Origin: Nocardioides gilvus
GTDB taxonomy: Bacteria > Actinomycetota > Actinomycetes > Propionibacteriales > Nocardioidaceae
Direction: 5' to 3'
NCBI RefSeq assembly: GCF_003194605.1
Contig: NZ_QHKY01000006.1
Location: 62,001-126,000 of the forward strand
DNA length: 64,000 nt
The notes below the pieces were generated by a model. It did not search any database. It was not told the origin of the DNA and worked only from the letters and a program-made list of their open reading frames with translations. The number at the start of each line of letters is the position of its first letter. The first letter of the stretch is position 1. Of this stretch, positions 51,590 through 59,776 are shown one piece after another. The translations under genes and the position numbers were made by a program.

Positions 51590-54500
51590 GCCTCCTCAAC
51601 ACCGGTCGGATCTCCACCCCGCAGGACCTGCGCGACCTCACCCGGGCTGACTTCACGATGTCGGAGCAGCAGTGGGCCGCCATCAGCGCCCCTCCCGCTC
51701 CCGGCGTGGTCATCGCAGGCGCCGGGTCGGGCAAGACCGAAGTCATGTCGGCCCGGGTGATCTACCTGGTCGCCAACGAGCTCGTGCGACCTGACCAGGT
51801 GCTGGGTCTCACCTTCACCACCAAGGCCACTGCGGAACTGTCCCACCGGGTCCGTCAGGCGTTGTCCCGGGCAGGCCTGGATCAGGCTGCCCCGGGGGAG
51901 CTCGGTGAGGCCCCGGAGCGTCTCGAGCCCGTCATCTCGACCTACAACGCCTACGCCGCCAACCTGCTCGGTGAGCACGGCCTGCGGATCGGGCACGAGC
52001 AGGATCTGCGCGTGATGGCCGACGCGTCACGCTTCCAGTTGGCCCAACGCGTCATCACCCAGCACCAGGGCAGGGTCGAGCATCTCTCCGACCACCCGGC
52101 GACCGTCATCGGATGGCTGCTCGCGCTGGACGGTGCGATGAGCGAACACCTCGTCACACCGCAACAGGTCCGTGACTTCCATGTCGGTGAGCGCCCACTC
52201 TTCGCGGCCGAGCTCCAAGCTCTGGTCGAGGCCGGGGGCAGGACCGTCACCAAGCAGAAGACGCTGGGCACCGTGATGGCAAAGATGGACCAGCGTGAGG
52301 AGTTGCTGGACCTTGTCGTCGCCTACCGTGCCCTCAAGGCCCGTCTCGGCCTGATGGACTTCTCAGACCAGATCGCAGGGGCCTTCCGGCTGGCCTCGGA
52401 GTTTCCCGAGGTGGGTGCCGCGGAGCGCGACAAGTACCGCGTGGTCCTGCTCGACGAGTACCAGGACACCTCGGTGGCCCAGGCCCGACTGCTGGCCGGT
52501 CTCTTCAGCGGTCCCGACGCAACCACCGGGCGTGGTCACGCAGTCACCGCCGTGGGTGACCCCAACCAGGCGATCTACGGTTGGCGGGGCGCATCGGTGG
52601 CCAACATCCAGCAGTTCCGCGAACAGTTCCCCCATGCGGACGGCAGCCCGGCCGGGCGCTTCTCGCTCACCGTCAATCGACGCTCGGATCGTCGGATCCT
52701 CGAGGTCGCCAACCAGTTGGCTCGCCCTCTCCTCGAGGAGGAGGGCACCCTGGTCGAGCCGCTGGAGGCCAAGCCGGACGCGGCCGAGGGCATGGTTCGA
52801 GCAGTGCTCCACCGCACCGACACCGACGAACTCGAATGGTTGGTCGCCGAGATCCAGGCCGCCCACGACGCGGGACGCGCCTGGGGTGACATCGGTGTGT
52901 TGGTGCGGACCAACAAGCACGGTGCGGACGCCTACGACTACTTCTCCGAGGCGCGCATCCCGGTCGAGATCGTAGGGCTGAGCGGTCTGATCCGGCTGCC
53001 CGAGGTCGCGCAGGTCGTCGCCACGCTGAGTCTGTTGGAGGACCTCACCGACAACGCCTCCTTGCTGACGCTGCTCGCGGGACCACGGTGGGAGATCGGG
53101 GTGCGCGACCTCGCCCTGCTCGGGCGGCGGTCGATGGACCTGGCTCAGGGGGAGCGGCCGGGCGAGGTGGAACGCTCGGTCGACGAGGAGTTGTCCGACT
53201 CCGTCGCCGGCGCTGACCCGACCGAGGTCGCTTCCCTCAACGAGGCGCTGGAGTCACCAGGAGACCTGCCCTACTCCGCCGATGCCCTGGCCCGCTTTTC
53301 GCGACTGGCCGACGAGTTGCGTCACCTGCGGTCCTTCGTGGGTGAGCCGTTGCTCGACCTGCTGCGCCGGATCATGGACGTCACCGGTCTCGACACCGAG
53401 TTGGCATCCTCCACCTCTCCGGCGGCCCAGGCACGACGCGACAACCTGGACCTCTTCGTCAAGGCGGTGGCCGATTTCCAGTCCGTCGAGGGCACCGTCA
53501 CCCTGACGGCGCTCAACGCCTGGCTGGAGACCGAGGACGAGTACGGCGGCGGGCTCGACCTGGCGCCGCCCAGCGAGTCCGACGCGGTCAAGTTGCTGAC
53601 CGTCCACCGGGCCAAGGGGCTCGAGTACGGGCTCGTCTTCCTCGTCGGGGTCGCCGAGGGTCGTTTTCCCACCACGAAGCTCCGTTCGCAGTGGACCTCG
53701 GTCTGTCACGAGCTCCCGGCCGCCCTGCGCGGTGACCACGCCTCGGTCCCACAACTCCTGGGACACCGGTGTGAGGACATCGACGGGCCACCCGAGTCGC
53801 TCAAGGAGCGCGCCAAGGCGCACCAGGCACTCGAGGAGTTGCGGCTGGGCTACGTCGCGTACACGAGGGCCAAGGACGAGTTCGTCGTGAGCAGCCACGT
53901 CTGGGGCTCCACCCAGAAGCCGTTGGCACCCTCGCCCTACCTGCTGACCGTCCGGGAGATGCAGCACAGTTGGGGTGCACTCTCCGAGCCCTGGTATGTC
54001 CCGGAGGAGGGTGAGACCAACCCCCGGATCGACAACCCGACCAGTTTCGAGTGGCCGATCACCGCCCGTGGTGACGAGCGGGTACGACGCGAGGAGGCGG
54101 CCCGCAGGGTCCTGACCGCAGATCCGGGAGCCCCCGATGCCCACGACGAGCTGGGGCTCGAGGAACGGGAGACCCTCGGCCGCTGGGACTCCGAGATCGA
54201 GCGGCTCCTGACCGAGGTGCGGGCCAACCGCAGCAGTGCCGTCGAGGTGCCGCTGCCGTCGTCGATCTCGACCTCGGCCATGATGCGGCTGCGGGAGGAC
54301 CCACACGGTTTTGCCGAGGAGCTCCTGCGCCCGATGCCCCGGCCACCTGCGCCCGCAGCCAAGTTCGGCACCCAGTTCCACGCCTGGGTGGAGGCACGCT
54401 TCGGCCAACAGGGTCTGCTCGACCCGGACGACCTGCCGGGTCGTTTCGACGCCGACATCGAGGACGACTTCGACCTGGGCGTGCTCCAGAAGTCCTTCGA

Positions 54501-54900
54501 GTCGGGCGAGTTCGCAGACCGGGCGCCGCATGCGGTGGAGGCTCCGTTCTCCTTGGTGCTCGATGCGCACGTCATCCGGGGGCGCATCGACGCCGTGTAC
54601 CAGGAGCCGGCAGCGCCCGGTGGGCCGAACCGCTTCCTGGTGGTCGACTGGAAGACCAACCGGCGCGAGACCGCAGACCCGTTCCAGTTGGCGGTCTATC
54701 GCCTCGCGTGGGCCGAGCTCAACGGAGTGCCGCCTGAGCAGGTCGACGCCGCCTTCCACTACGTACGCACGGGCCGGACCGTGCGCTTCGACGACCTGCC
54801 GGGTCGCGACGAACTGGCCGCGGTGCTGCGTGACGAGCAGGTGGAGCGGGCTGAGCAGGCCGAGCAGGAGACCCTGTTCGATCTTGACGCCGGCTCGTAG
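51586..54900 (+). CDS. adnB: AdnB-type helicase-nuclease subunit
   Basis: The 1104-residue partner has an intact UvrD/Rep motor: AGAGSGKT (44-51), FTTKATAEL, DEYQDTSVAQ, GDPNQAIYGWRG and VHRAKGLEYGLVFL. A C-terminal nuclease domain follows with FLVVDWKTNRRET holding the D-x-K motif. It lacks the C-terminal Fe-S cysteines of its partner. In mycobacterial AdnAB the B subunit provides the main motor activity. The start is the GTG at 51586 overlapping the adnA stop, so equal amounts are probably made by coupling. The open frame upstream to 51370 is only adnA in another frame. Confidence 0.9.
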   Translation: MSLLNTGRISTPQDLRDLTRADFTMSEQQWAAISAPPAPGVVIAGAGSGKTEVMSARVIYLVANELVRPDQVLGLTFTTKATAELSHRVRQALSRAGLDQAAPGELGEAPERLEPVISTYNAYAANLLGEHGLRIGHEQDLRVMADASRFQLAQRVITQHQGRVEHLSDHPATVIGWLLALDGAMSEHLVTPQQVRDFHVGERPLFAAELQALVEAGGRTVTKQKTLGTVMAKMDQREELLDLVVAYRALKARLGLMDFSDQIAGAFRLASEFPEVGAAERDKYRVVLLDEYQDTSVAQARLLAGLFSGPDATTGRGHAVTAVGDPNQAIYGWRGASVANIQQFREQFPHADGSPAGRFSLTVNRRSDRRILEVANQLARPLLEEEGTLVEPLEAKPDAAEGMVRAVLHRTDTDELEWLVAEIQAAHDAGRAWGDIGVLVRTNKHGADAYDYFSEARIPVEIVGLSGLIRLPEVAQVVATLSLLEDLTDNASLLTLLAGPRWEIGVRDLALLGRRSMDLAQGERPGEVERSVDEELSDSVAGADPTEVASLNEALESPGDLPYSADALARFSRLADELRHLRSFVGEPLLDLLRRIMDVTGLDTELASSTSPAAQARRDNLDLFVKAVADFQSVEGTVTLTALNAWLETEDEYGGGLDLAPPSESDAVKLLTVHRAKGLEYGLVFLVGVAEGRFPTTKLRSQWTSVCHELPAALRGDHASVPQLLGHRCEDIDGPPESLKERAKAHQALEELRLGYVAYTRAKDEFVVSSHVWGSTQKPLAPSPYLLTVREMQHSWGALSEPWYVPEEGETNPRIDNPTSFEWPITARGDERVRREEAARRVLTADPGAPDAHDELGLEERETLGRWDSEIERLLTEVRANRSSAVEVPLPSSISTSAMMRLREDPHGFAEELLRPMPRPPAPAAKFGTQFHAWVEARFGQQGLLDPDDLPGRFDADIEDDFDLGVLQKSFESGEFADRAPHAVEAPFSLVLDAHVIRGRIDAVYQEPAAPGGPNRFLVVDWKTNRRETADPFQLAVYRLAWAELNGVPPEQVDAAFHYVRTGRTVRFDDLPGRDELAAVLRDEQVERAEQAEQETLFDLDAGS

Positions 54901-54910
54901 GGTCGGGCCC

Positions 54911-55390
54911 ATGGATACTCGAGCGATCGTCACCAGCGTCGGCCTGCCGATCGGTGCTGCCGCCCTCGGAGCAGTTGCCACGGCCTCGGGCACCAGGAGT
55001 GCCTGGTACCAGAGCCTCGCCAAACCAGCCATCCAGCCGCCGCCGATCGTCTTTCCGATCGCCTGGACGATCCTCTACACCCAGACGGCAGTCGGATCGG
55101 GTGTTGCCCAGGCCCACATGTCCGAACAGCAGGCGACTACCTACCGGCGCAAGCTGACGCTCAACATGGCGCTCAACGCGGGCTGGTGCTGGTCGTTCTT
55201 CAAGGGGCAGCAGTTGGCTCCCTCCATTGCTGTTGCCGCTGCCCTGGCCGCGAGCAGCATCGACCTGGCGCGCAGCGGCTACGCCGCACACCCGGCTGCC
55301 GGAGGGCTCTTGACGCCCTACGCGGCCTGGACGTCGTTCGCCACGGTCCTCACCGCTGCCATCTGGCGCAAGAACCGGCGTACGGCCTGA
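54911..55390 (+). CDS. tspO: TspO/MBR family membrane protein
   Basis: The 159-residue protein has five hydrophobic segments and TspO features: WYQSLAKPAIQPPPIVFPIA and WTILYTQTAVGSG, then LNMALNAGWCWSFF and a late PYAAWTSFATVL. TspO proteins bind porphyrins and are linked to stress or tetrapyrrole control; some aromatic residues of the typical signature are kept. ATG 54911, ten bases after adnB, on the same strand. It converges with the Clp-N gene. Confidence 0.82.
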   Translation: MDTRAIVTSVGLPIGAAALGAVATASGTRSAWYQSLAKPAIQPPPIVFPIAWTILYTQTAVGSGVAQAHMSEQQATTYRRKLTLNMALNAGWCWSFFKGQQLAPSIAVAAALAASSIDLARSGYAAHPAAGGLLTPYAAWTSFATVLTAAIWRKNRRTA

Positions 55391-55425
55391 GCCGGACGGC
55401 CACGCTCTGATGCCCCTCGGCCGAG

Positions 55426-55956
55426 TCAGGCTGATGCGGCAGGCGGCGCCCCGAGGACCTCACTGACGGCGCGTACGTCCACCCCTTGCGCGACGAGCCA
55501 GAGCCGACTTGCACTGTCACCCCTGACCAGGCCCAGGAACAGGTGTCGTGTCTCGAGGGTGCGTTGCTTCAGTCGTACGGCTTCACGCAGCGCATTTTCG
55601 AGCGACTTCTTGGCGTCTCTCGCGAAGGGGATGTGGCCGGCCGGAGTGCCCGCCCGGATCAAGGCATCCGCGCCGAACACCCGGTCCGTCTGCTCCAGCA
55701 CCGTGTCGAGGTCGATCCCGAGGACGGCCAGTGCCTCCCCGTCCAGACCGGAGCGTCGCACCTCGACCCGAAGGTCACGAGCGAGTCGTGTCGGGTCGGC
55801 CCCCGTGGATCGCAGCGCCCCGGTCACGTCCGTGCTGTCCTCCAGGAGCGTGAGCAGCAGGTGCAGCGAATCGATGCGCCGCGAGCCCAGGCTCCGTGCC
55901 ACCTGCTGGGTCCTGACCACAGATTCTCGCGCTGGGGTGCTGAACCTCTCGAACAT
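55426..55956 (-). CDS. Stand-alone Clp N-terminal domain protein
   Basis: The 176-residue protein consists of a double Clp-N (ClpA/ClpC N-domain) repeat: MFERFSTPARESVVRTQQVA with IDSLHLLLTLLEDSTDVTGA, then DAKKSLENALREAVRLKQRT with ETRHLFLGLVRGDSA. There is no AAA+ part. Clp N-domains receive substrates and adaptors, so this may be an adaptor, decoy or sensor for ClpC1. ATG 55956 follows GAAGGAG inside the end of the HTH gene, whose stop overlaps it by one base (TGATG): the two are translationally coupled. The pair is preceded by a double operator. Confidence 0.88.
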   Translation of the reverse strand: MFERFSTPARESVVRTQQVARSLGSRRIDSLHLLLTLLEDSTDVTGALRSTGADPTRLARDLRVEVRRSGLDGEALAVLGIDLDTVLEQTDRVFGADALIRAGTPAGHIPFARDAKKSLENALREAVRLKQRTLETRHLFLGLVRGDSASRLWLVAQGVDVRAVSEVLGAPPAASA

Positions 55957-56162
55957 CAGCGTCTCCTTCCGTGCTTCTTGTGAACGGCCTGCCGCGAGAC
56001 TCCGAGGGCGTCGGCGATCTCCTGCCAGGAGAGCCCCGACTCGCGGGCCCTGCTGACCTGGAGATCTTCAAGTCGTGTGGCAAGTTCACGCAGGGATCTC
56101 ACGGCGCGCAGGCCGGTCAGCGGGTCGTCGCCGGAGGCGGACTGGACGAGCTCGGTACTCAT
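55956..56162 (-). CDS. Small helix-turn-helix regulator coupled to the Clp-N gene
   Basis: A 68-residue protein whose C-terminal half is a helix-turn-helix: LSWQEIADALGVSRQAVHKK, then GRRR. The N-terminal half is helical (LRELATRLEDLQVSRARESG). Three in-frame starts exist (56198, 56183, 56162); I chose ATG 56162 since it leaves the palindromic operators outside the gene. A GGGGAGAG stands directly before the ATG at 56183, which keeps that start possible. It is first in an operon with the Clp-N gene and most likely represses its own promoter. Confidence 0.8.
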   Translation of the reverse strand: MSTELVQSASGDDPLTGLRAVRSLRELATRLEDLQVSRARESGLSWQEIADALGVSRQAVHKKHGRRR

Positions 56163-56165
56163 GAC

Positions 56166-56209
56166 GTCAACTCTGGTTGACATCTCTCCCCTTGTCAACC
56201 TTTGTTGAC
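56166..56209. promoter_or_regulatory. Double palindromic operator GTCAAC-N4-GTTGAC
   Basis: Two identical inverted repeats: GTCAAC (56166-56171) with GTTGAC (56176-56181), and GTCAAC (56194-56199) with GTTGAC (56204-56209). Each has a 4-base spacer and their starts are 28 bases apart. They fill the space between the HTH/Clp-N operon and the divergent DUF2200 gene. On the minus strand TTGACA within the outer palindrome could be the -35 of the HTH gene. Confidence 0.8.
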
Positions 56210-56245
56210 GCTCGGCGCGATCCTGCGAGGAACTACCGTTGGCGC

Positions 56246-56587
56246 ATGAGCCGCATCTTCACCACGAGTTTCGCCTCGGTCTACCCCCACTACGTGAACA
56301 AGGTGGAGCGGAAGGGACGGACGAAGGCCGAGCTGCACCAAGTGATCGAGTGGCTGACGGGTTTCGACTAGGCCGAGCTGGAGGCCCACCTGGAGGCGGA
56401 GACCACCTTCGAGGAGTTCTTCGCCGCTGCCCGCCTCACCCCGCACGCAGACCTCATCACCGGCGTGGTCTGTGGGGTGCGGGTCGAGAACGTCGAGGAC
56501 CCCTTGATGCAGAAGATCCGCTTCCTCGACAAGTTGGTCGACGAGTTGGCCAAGGGCAAGGCGATGGCGAAGGTCCTGCGAGCCTGA
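56246..56587 (+). pseudogene. DUF2200 gene interrupted by an in-frame TAG
   Basis: Read through, the frame gives 113 codons of a DUF2200 protein. The first 41 codons ([20 protein letters not shown] ... WLTGFD) match the family start. Codon 42 is TAG (56369-56371), then the same frame continues with [40 protein letters not shown] and [11 protein letters not shown] to TGA at 56585-56587. Homologues usually have Glu after GFD/GYD, so one G-to-T change in GAG would make the stop. Codon quality downstream is intact, so the lesion is recent, is a sequencing error, or the TAG is read through. DUF2200 function is unknown. Confidence 0.88.
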
Positions 56588-56591
56588 GCCC

Positions 56592-57263
56592 TCAGGCCTT
56601 GCGGCGGGCCAGCAGCGTCGAGTCGTCGATCTCGAAGGTCTTGCCGTTGCGGGTGACCGTGCGGGGTCGCTGCTCGGCGAGGACCACCTCGAACGAGTCA
56701 GGGAGCGCGGGCAGCAAGTCCACGGCGAGGAACATCGCGCGCATCTTGCCCGTGTCCCCCTGGGTGAGTGTCGGGGAGGGGGCGTGGCCCACGACCAGCA
56801 GGTGTCCACCCGGAGCGACCGCTTCGGTGAGTCGTCGGGTCACCTCGACCATCCCGCCCTCCGGCGGGTGCAGGAAGTGTGTCGTGACGAGGTCGTACGT
56901 GCGTCCCTCGGCGTCGAACTCGCGCGCGTCGACCTGCCACCACTGCGTACGCTCCGCCACGCCCGCCTCCTCGGCGTGGCGGGCCGCCCGGGCCAGACCA
57001 TTGGTCGAGAAGTCCGCTCCCGTGACCTGCCAGCCCTGCTGGGCCAGCCAGATGACGTCTCCGCCCTGACCGCAGCCGACGTCGAGCGCGGTGCCCGGGG
57101 TCAGGCGCGATGCCTCGGTGATGAGTTGCGGGTTGGGGTCCCCACTCCAGATCTTCTCCTCGCCGGAGTAGCGCTCCTCCCAGCTGGCTGGCTCGAACAT
57201 CTCGGTGTCGTGCGAAGGCTGCTCGTCTGCATGATCATGGTGTCGGGTCGCGTGGTCGCTCAT
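56592..57263 (-). CDS. Class I SAM-dependent methyltransferase
   Basis: The 223-residue protein has a Rossmann methyltransferase core with motif I LDVGCGQGGDVIWLAQQG, motif II-like VTGADFS, WWQVDAREFD and motif IV-like YDLVTTHFLHPP. The N-terminus WEERYSGEEKIWSGDPNPQL is shared with tellurite-resistance/thiol-methyltransferase-like proteins. The very start (HATRHHDHADEQPSHD) is His-rich and could bind metal. Substrate unknown. ATG 57263 gives the family length; an upstream ATG at 57311 exists. Its end is 4 bases from the broken DUF2200 gene on the other strand. Confidence 0.85.
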   Translation of the reverse strand: MSDHATRHHDHADEQPSHDTEMFEPASWEERYSGEEKIWSGDPNPQLITEASRLTPGTALDVGCGQGGDVIWLAQQGWQVTGADFSTNGLARAARHAEEAGVAERTQWWQVDAREFDAEGRTYDLVTTHFLHPPEGGMVEVTRRLTEAVAPGGHLLVVGHAPSPTLTQGDTGKMRAMFLAVDLLPALPDSFEVVLAEQRPRTVTRNGKTFEIDDSTLLARRKA

Positions 57264-57304
57264 GGGTTCAGCCTGCAACGCCTCCGTAGAGTTGACAACT
57301 GTTC

Positions 57305-57319
57305 TTGCCATTACGGCAA
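57305..57319. promoter_or_regulatory. Palindrome TTGCC-N5-GGCAA between divergent genes
   Basis: TTGCC (57305-57309) and GGCAA (57315-57319) form a symmetric site in the 113-base region between the methyltransferase and polymerase genes; the near-palindrome AGTTGACAACT lies just beside it. Possible operator, function unknown. Confidence 0.45.
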
Positions 57320-57376
57320 TGTGAGTTGGAGCGTGGCAGCACGGCTCCTCGTCAGCGGGGGTGGCAGAGTGGTCCG

Positions 57377-59023
57377 GTGACCCGTGTGACGCTCTCCCGA
57401 CTCCCCGGTGACCGGGTTCTGGTCGCCCAGAGTGGTGCGCGTGAGGTGGTCGCGGGGGGAGACCTGCCGGCGTACGTCAGCCGTCGTGAGCCCGAGGCAC
57501 CCCGTTGGGTCTGGGACGACACCGCTCGCTGGTATCCGCCGCTGCTCGCTGCCGGCGTCCGGGTCACGCGTTGTCACGACCTACGTCTGGGACGCCAGAT
57601 CCTGCGTTCCGCACCCGCCGTCGAGCCAGCGCTGCTGACCGGAGACGAGTCGCACCACTGGGACCGCCTCGCGCCGAGCGTGAGCGCGGAGCCGGCGCTC
57701 TTCGCGGTCGACGACGCCGTCGAGCAGTTGCGCGCTGACCTGGAGGACGACCGTCAACGGGCTGCGGTGGCGGCGTCGCCGGAGGCCACCCGGCTGGGGT
57801 TGTTGCTGGCCGCTGAGTCGGCGGGTGCGCTGGTGGCCGCGGAGATGACCCACGCCGGGGTCCCGTGGCGCTCCGACGTGCACGAAGAGTTGTTGCGGAG
57901 TCTCCTGGGACCACGTCCACCGCGGGGCGCACGGCCGGCGAAGGTCGAGGCGCTGGTGGCGCAGACCCGCACCCTGCTCGAGGCTCCCACCCTGAACCCC
58001 GACTCGCGTCCTGAACTGCTGGCCGCGTTGCGTCGTGCCGGCCTCGCCGTCGACGACACTCGTCACCACACCTTGGCGGCACTCGAGCACCCGGTGATCG
58101 AGCCGTTGCTGCGCTACAAAAAGCTCGTCCACCTCTTCCAGACCAACGGCTGGGCCTGGAGCGACCAGTGGGTCAGTGGGGGACGGTTCCGTCCTTCCTA
58201 CCAGCCGGCCGGGTCCACGACGGGTCGCTGGTCCTCCAACGGTGGGGGCGCGCTCTCCTTCCCCACGCAGATCCGACCCGCCGCGGTGGCCGACGAGGGC
58301 TGGCGTTTCGTGGTCGCCGACGTCGCCCAGCTCGAGCCGCGCGTGCTCGCCGGGATGAGCGGTGACCGGGCGCTGGCCCGGGCCGCTCGCGGCGCCGACC
58401 TCTACCAGGGGATGGTCGACGCTGGAGCGGTCGCGACCCGCACCCACGCCAAGCTCGGGCTGCTGGGCGCGATGTACGGCGCGACCCGCGGGGAGAGTGG
58501 CCGGATGGTTGCCGGGCTGACCCAGCGCTACCCCGAGGCCTTCGGTCTCGTGGAAGCGGCGGCGCGTGCGGGCGAGCGGGGTGAGGGAGTGCGTACGTTG
58601 CTGGGTCGAGGCTCAGCGAGCCTGACCGCTGCTTGGGCGCAGAACCCGGACGCGATGCCGGCCGATCGCGAGGCCCAAGCCAGCGTACGGCGCGCGTACG
58701 GCCGTTTCACCCGCAACTTCGTCGTCCAGGGGACCGGCGCCGAGTGGGCGTTGTGCTGGATCGCGGACCTGCGCAACCGGCTGTGGCAGCTGGGGGAGAG
58801 CGGTCCGTTGACGACGCGCCCGCACCTGGTCCTGTTCCTCCACGACGAGGTGGTCATCCACACCCCGGCAGCGTTGGCCGAGGCCGTGGCCGAGCAGGCC
58901 ACCGAGGCTGCGGCGACGGCCTCCACGCTGCTCTTCCGTGGCCTGGACATCGACTTCCCGCTCACCATCTCCACCGTGCAGTCCTACGCGGAGGCAGGCA
59001 AGCCGGGGGCGGCCGAGAGCTGA
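57377..59023 (+). CDS. Family A DNA polymerase-like protein (bifunctional exonuclease/polymerase type)
   Basis: The 548-residue protein belongs to the actinobacterial family labelled bifunctional 3'-5' exonuclease/DNA polymerase. Polymerase motif A is VVADVAQLEPRVLAGMSGD with Asp315. The O-helix has R355-x3-K359-x7-Y367-G368, and motif C is HDE (489-491). The N-terminal 170 residues replace a 3'-5' exonuclease, but I see no clear D-x-E exonuclease motif. There is no 5'-nuclease domain. Residue 363, equivalent to E. coli Pol I Phe762, is Leu. Role in repair or gap filling is inferred. GTG 57377. Confidence 0.87.
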   Translation: MTRVTLSRLPGDRVLVAQSGAREVVAGGDLPAYVSRREPEAPRWVWDDTARWYPPLLAAGVRVTRCHDLRLGRQILRSAPAVEPALLTGDESHHWDRLAPSVSAEPALFAVDDAVEQLRADLEDDRQRAAVAASPEATRLGLLLAAESAGALVAAEMTHAGVPWRSDVHEELLRSLLGPRPPRGARPAKVEALVAQTRTLLEAPTLNPDSRPELLAALRRAGLAVDDTRHHTLAALEHPVIEPLLRYKKLVHLFQTNGWAWSDQWVSGGRFRPSYQPAGSTTGRWSSNGGGALSFPTQIRPAAVADEGWRFVVADVAQLEPRVLAGMSGDRALARAARGADLYQGMVDAGAVATRTHAKLGLLGAMYGATRGESGRMVAGLTQRYPEAFGLVEAAARAGERGEGVRTLLGRGSASLTAAWAQNPDAMPADREAQASVRRAYGRFTRNFVVQGTGAEWALCWIADLRNRLWQLGESGPLTTRPHLVLFLHDEVVIHTPAALAEAVAEQATEAAATASTLLFRGLDIDFPLTISTVQSYAEAGKPGAAES

Positions 59024-59035
59024 TCGCGTGCCGGA

Positions 59036-59623
59036 TCAGTCCTGGCTGGGAGGCGCGAGCTCCTCGCGCAGCCGGGGCTCGGTGCGGTTCTCGGGGTGGA
59101 TCCCGTGCTTGTCCGCGTAGAACTCCCGCACCCGGTCCATGTCGGCGCGCACGTCACCGGTGACGGGGAAGGTCGGGCCGAAGCCGAGCGTGCGGGTGGG
59201 GCCGTCGATGTAGCCGAGCGAGATCGGCAGGCCGGTGTCCTGGGCGAGCCGGTAGAAACCGCTCTTCCAGTGGGTGCCCTGGGAACGGGTGCCCTCGGCG
59301 GCGATGGCGATCACGAAGGACTCGTCGCGCGCCGCGTGGGAGGCCAGCTCGCCGACGACCTCGGAGGCGTTGGTCCGGTCGACGGCGACGCCGCCGGTGG
59401 CCCTGAGGATCCAGCCGACGGGGCCCTTGAAGGCTTCCTGCTTGATCAGGATCTTGGGGCTGACGTCGCGGGACCACAGCATCATCAGGGCGCCCACCAG
59501 GTCCCAGTTGGAGGTGTGGGGTGCGCCGACCATGATGCCCGTACGCGGCACCTCACCCTCGACGCGCCAGCGCGCCAGGCGCAAGAGGGTGCGGGCCAGG
59601 ATTCGGCGGATCGTCGTCGACAT
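59036..59623 (-). CDS. Lysophospholipid acyltransferase family protein
   Basis: The 195-residue PlsC-like enzyme has block I APHTSNWD (HxxxxD), the GWILRATGGVAVDRT segment and block III AAEGTRSQG. The missing N-terminal membrane helix is typical of this shorter bacterial subfamily. It is one of two PlsC-type proteins here (other at 47626); they share little outside the motifs. ATG 59623; the long frame upstream is antisense to PspC. It converges with the polymerase gene with 12 bases between stops. Confidence 0.85.
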   Translation of the reverse strand: MSTTIRRILARTLLRLARWRVEGEVPRTGIMVGAPHTSNWDLVGALMMLWSRDVSPKILIKQEAFKGPVGWILRATGGVAVDRTNASEVVGELASHAARDESFVIAIAAEGTRSQGTHWKSGFYRLAQDTGLPISLGYIDGPTRTLGFGPTFPVTGDVRADMDRVREFYADKHGIHPENRTEPRLREELAPPSQD

Positions 59624-59776
59624 GCCACGAACCCTAATGCTGTTGGCGCGGTGCGGTCTCCATGACCCACGGGTCGGTGAGGGCAGAACCCCGGGCCGGG
59701 TCAGGGAAGACCCCGATTGCCCGTGACGTCGGTGCGAGGCAGGCTGGAGGCACCAGCCCGACACCGAAGGATGGCC

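Noticed and set aside
56177..56245. Earlier start (23 extra residues) for the DUF2200 frame
   Set aside because: The extension reads through the double operator; homologues begin at MSRIFTTS.
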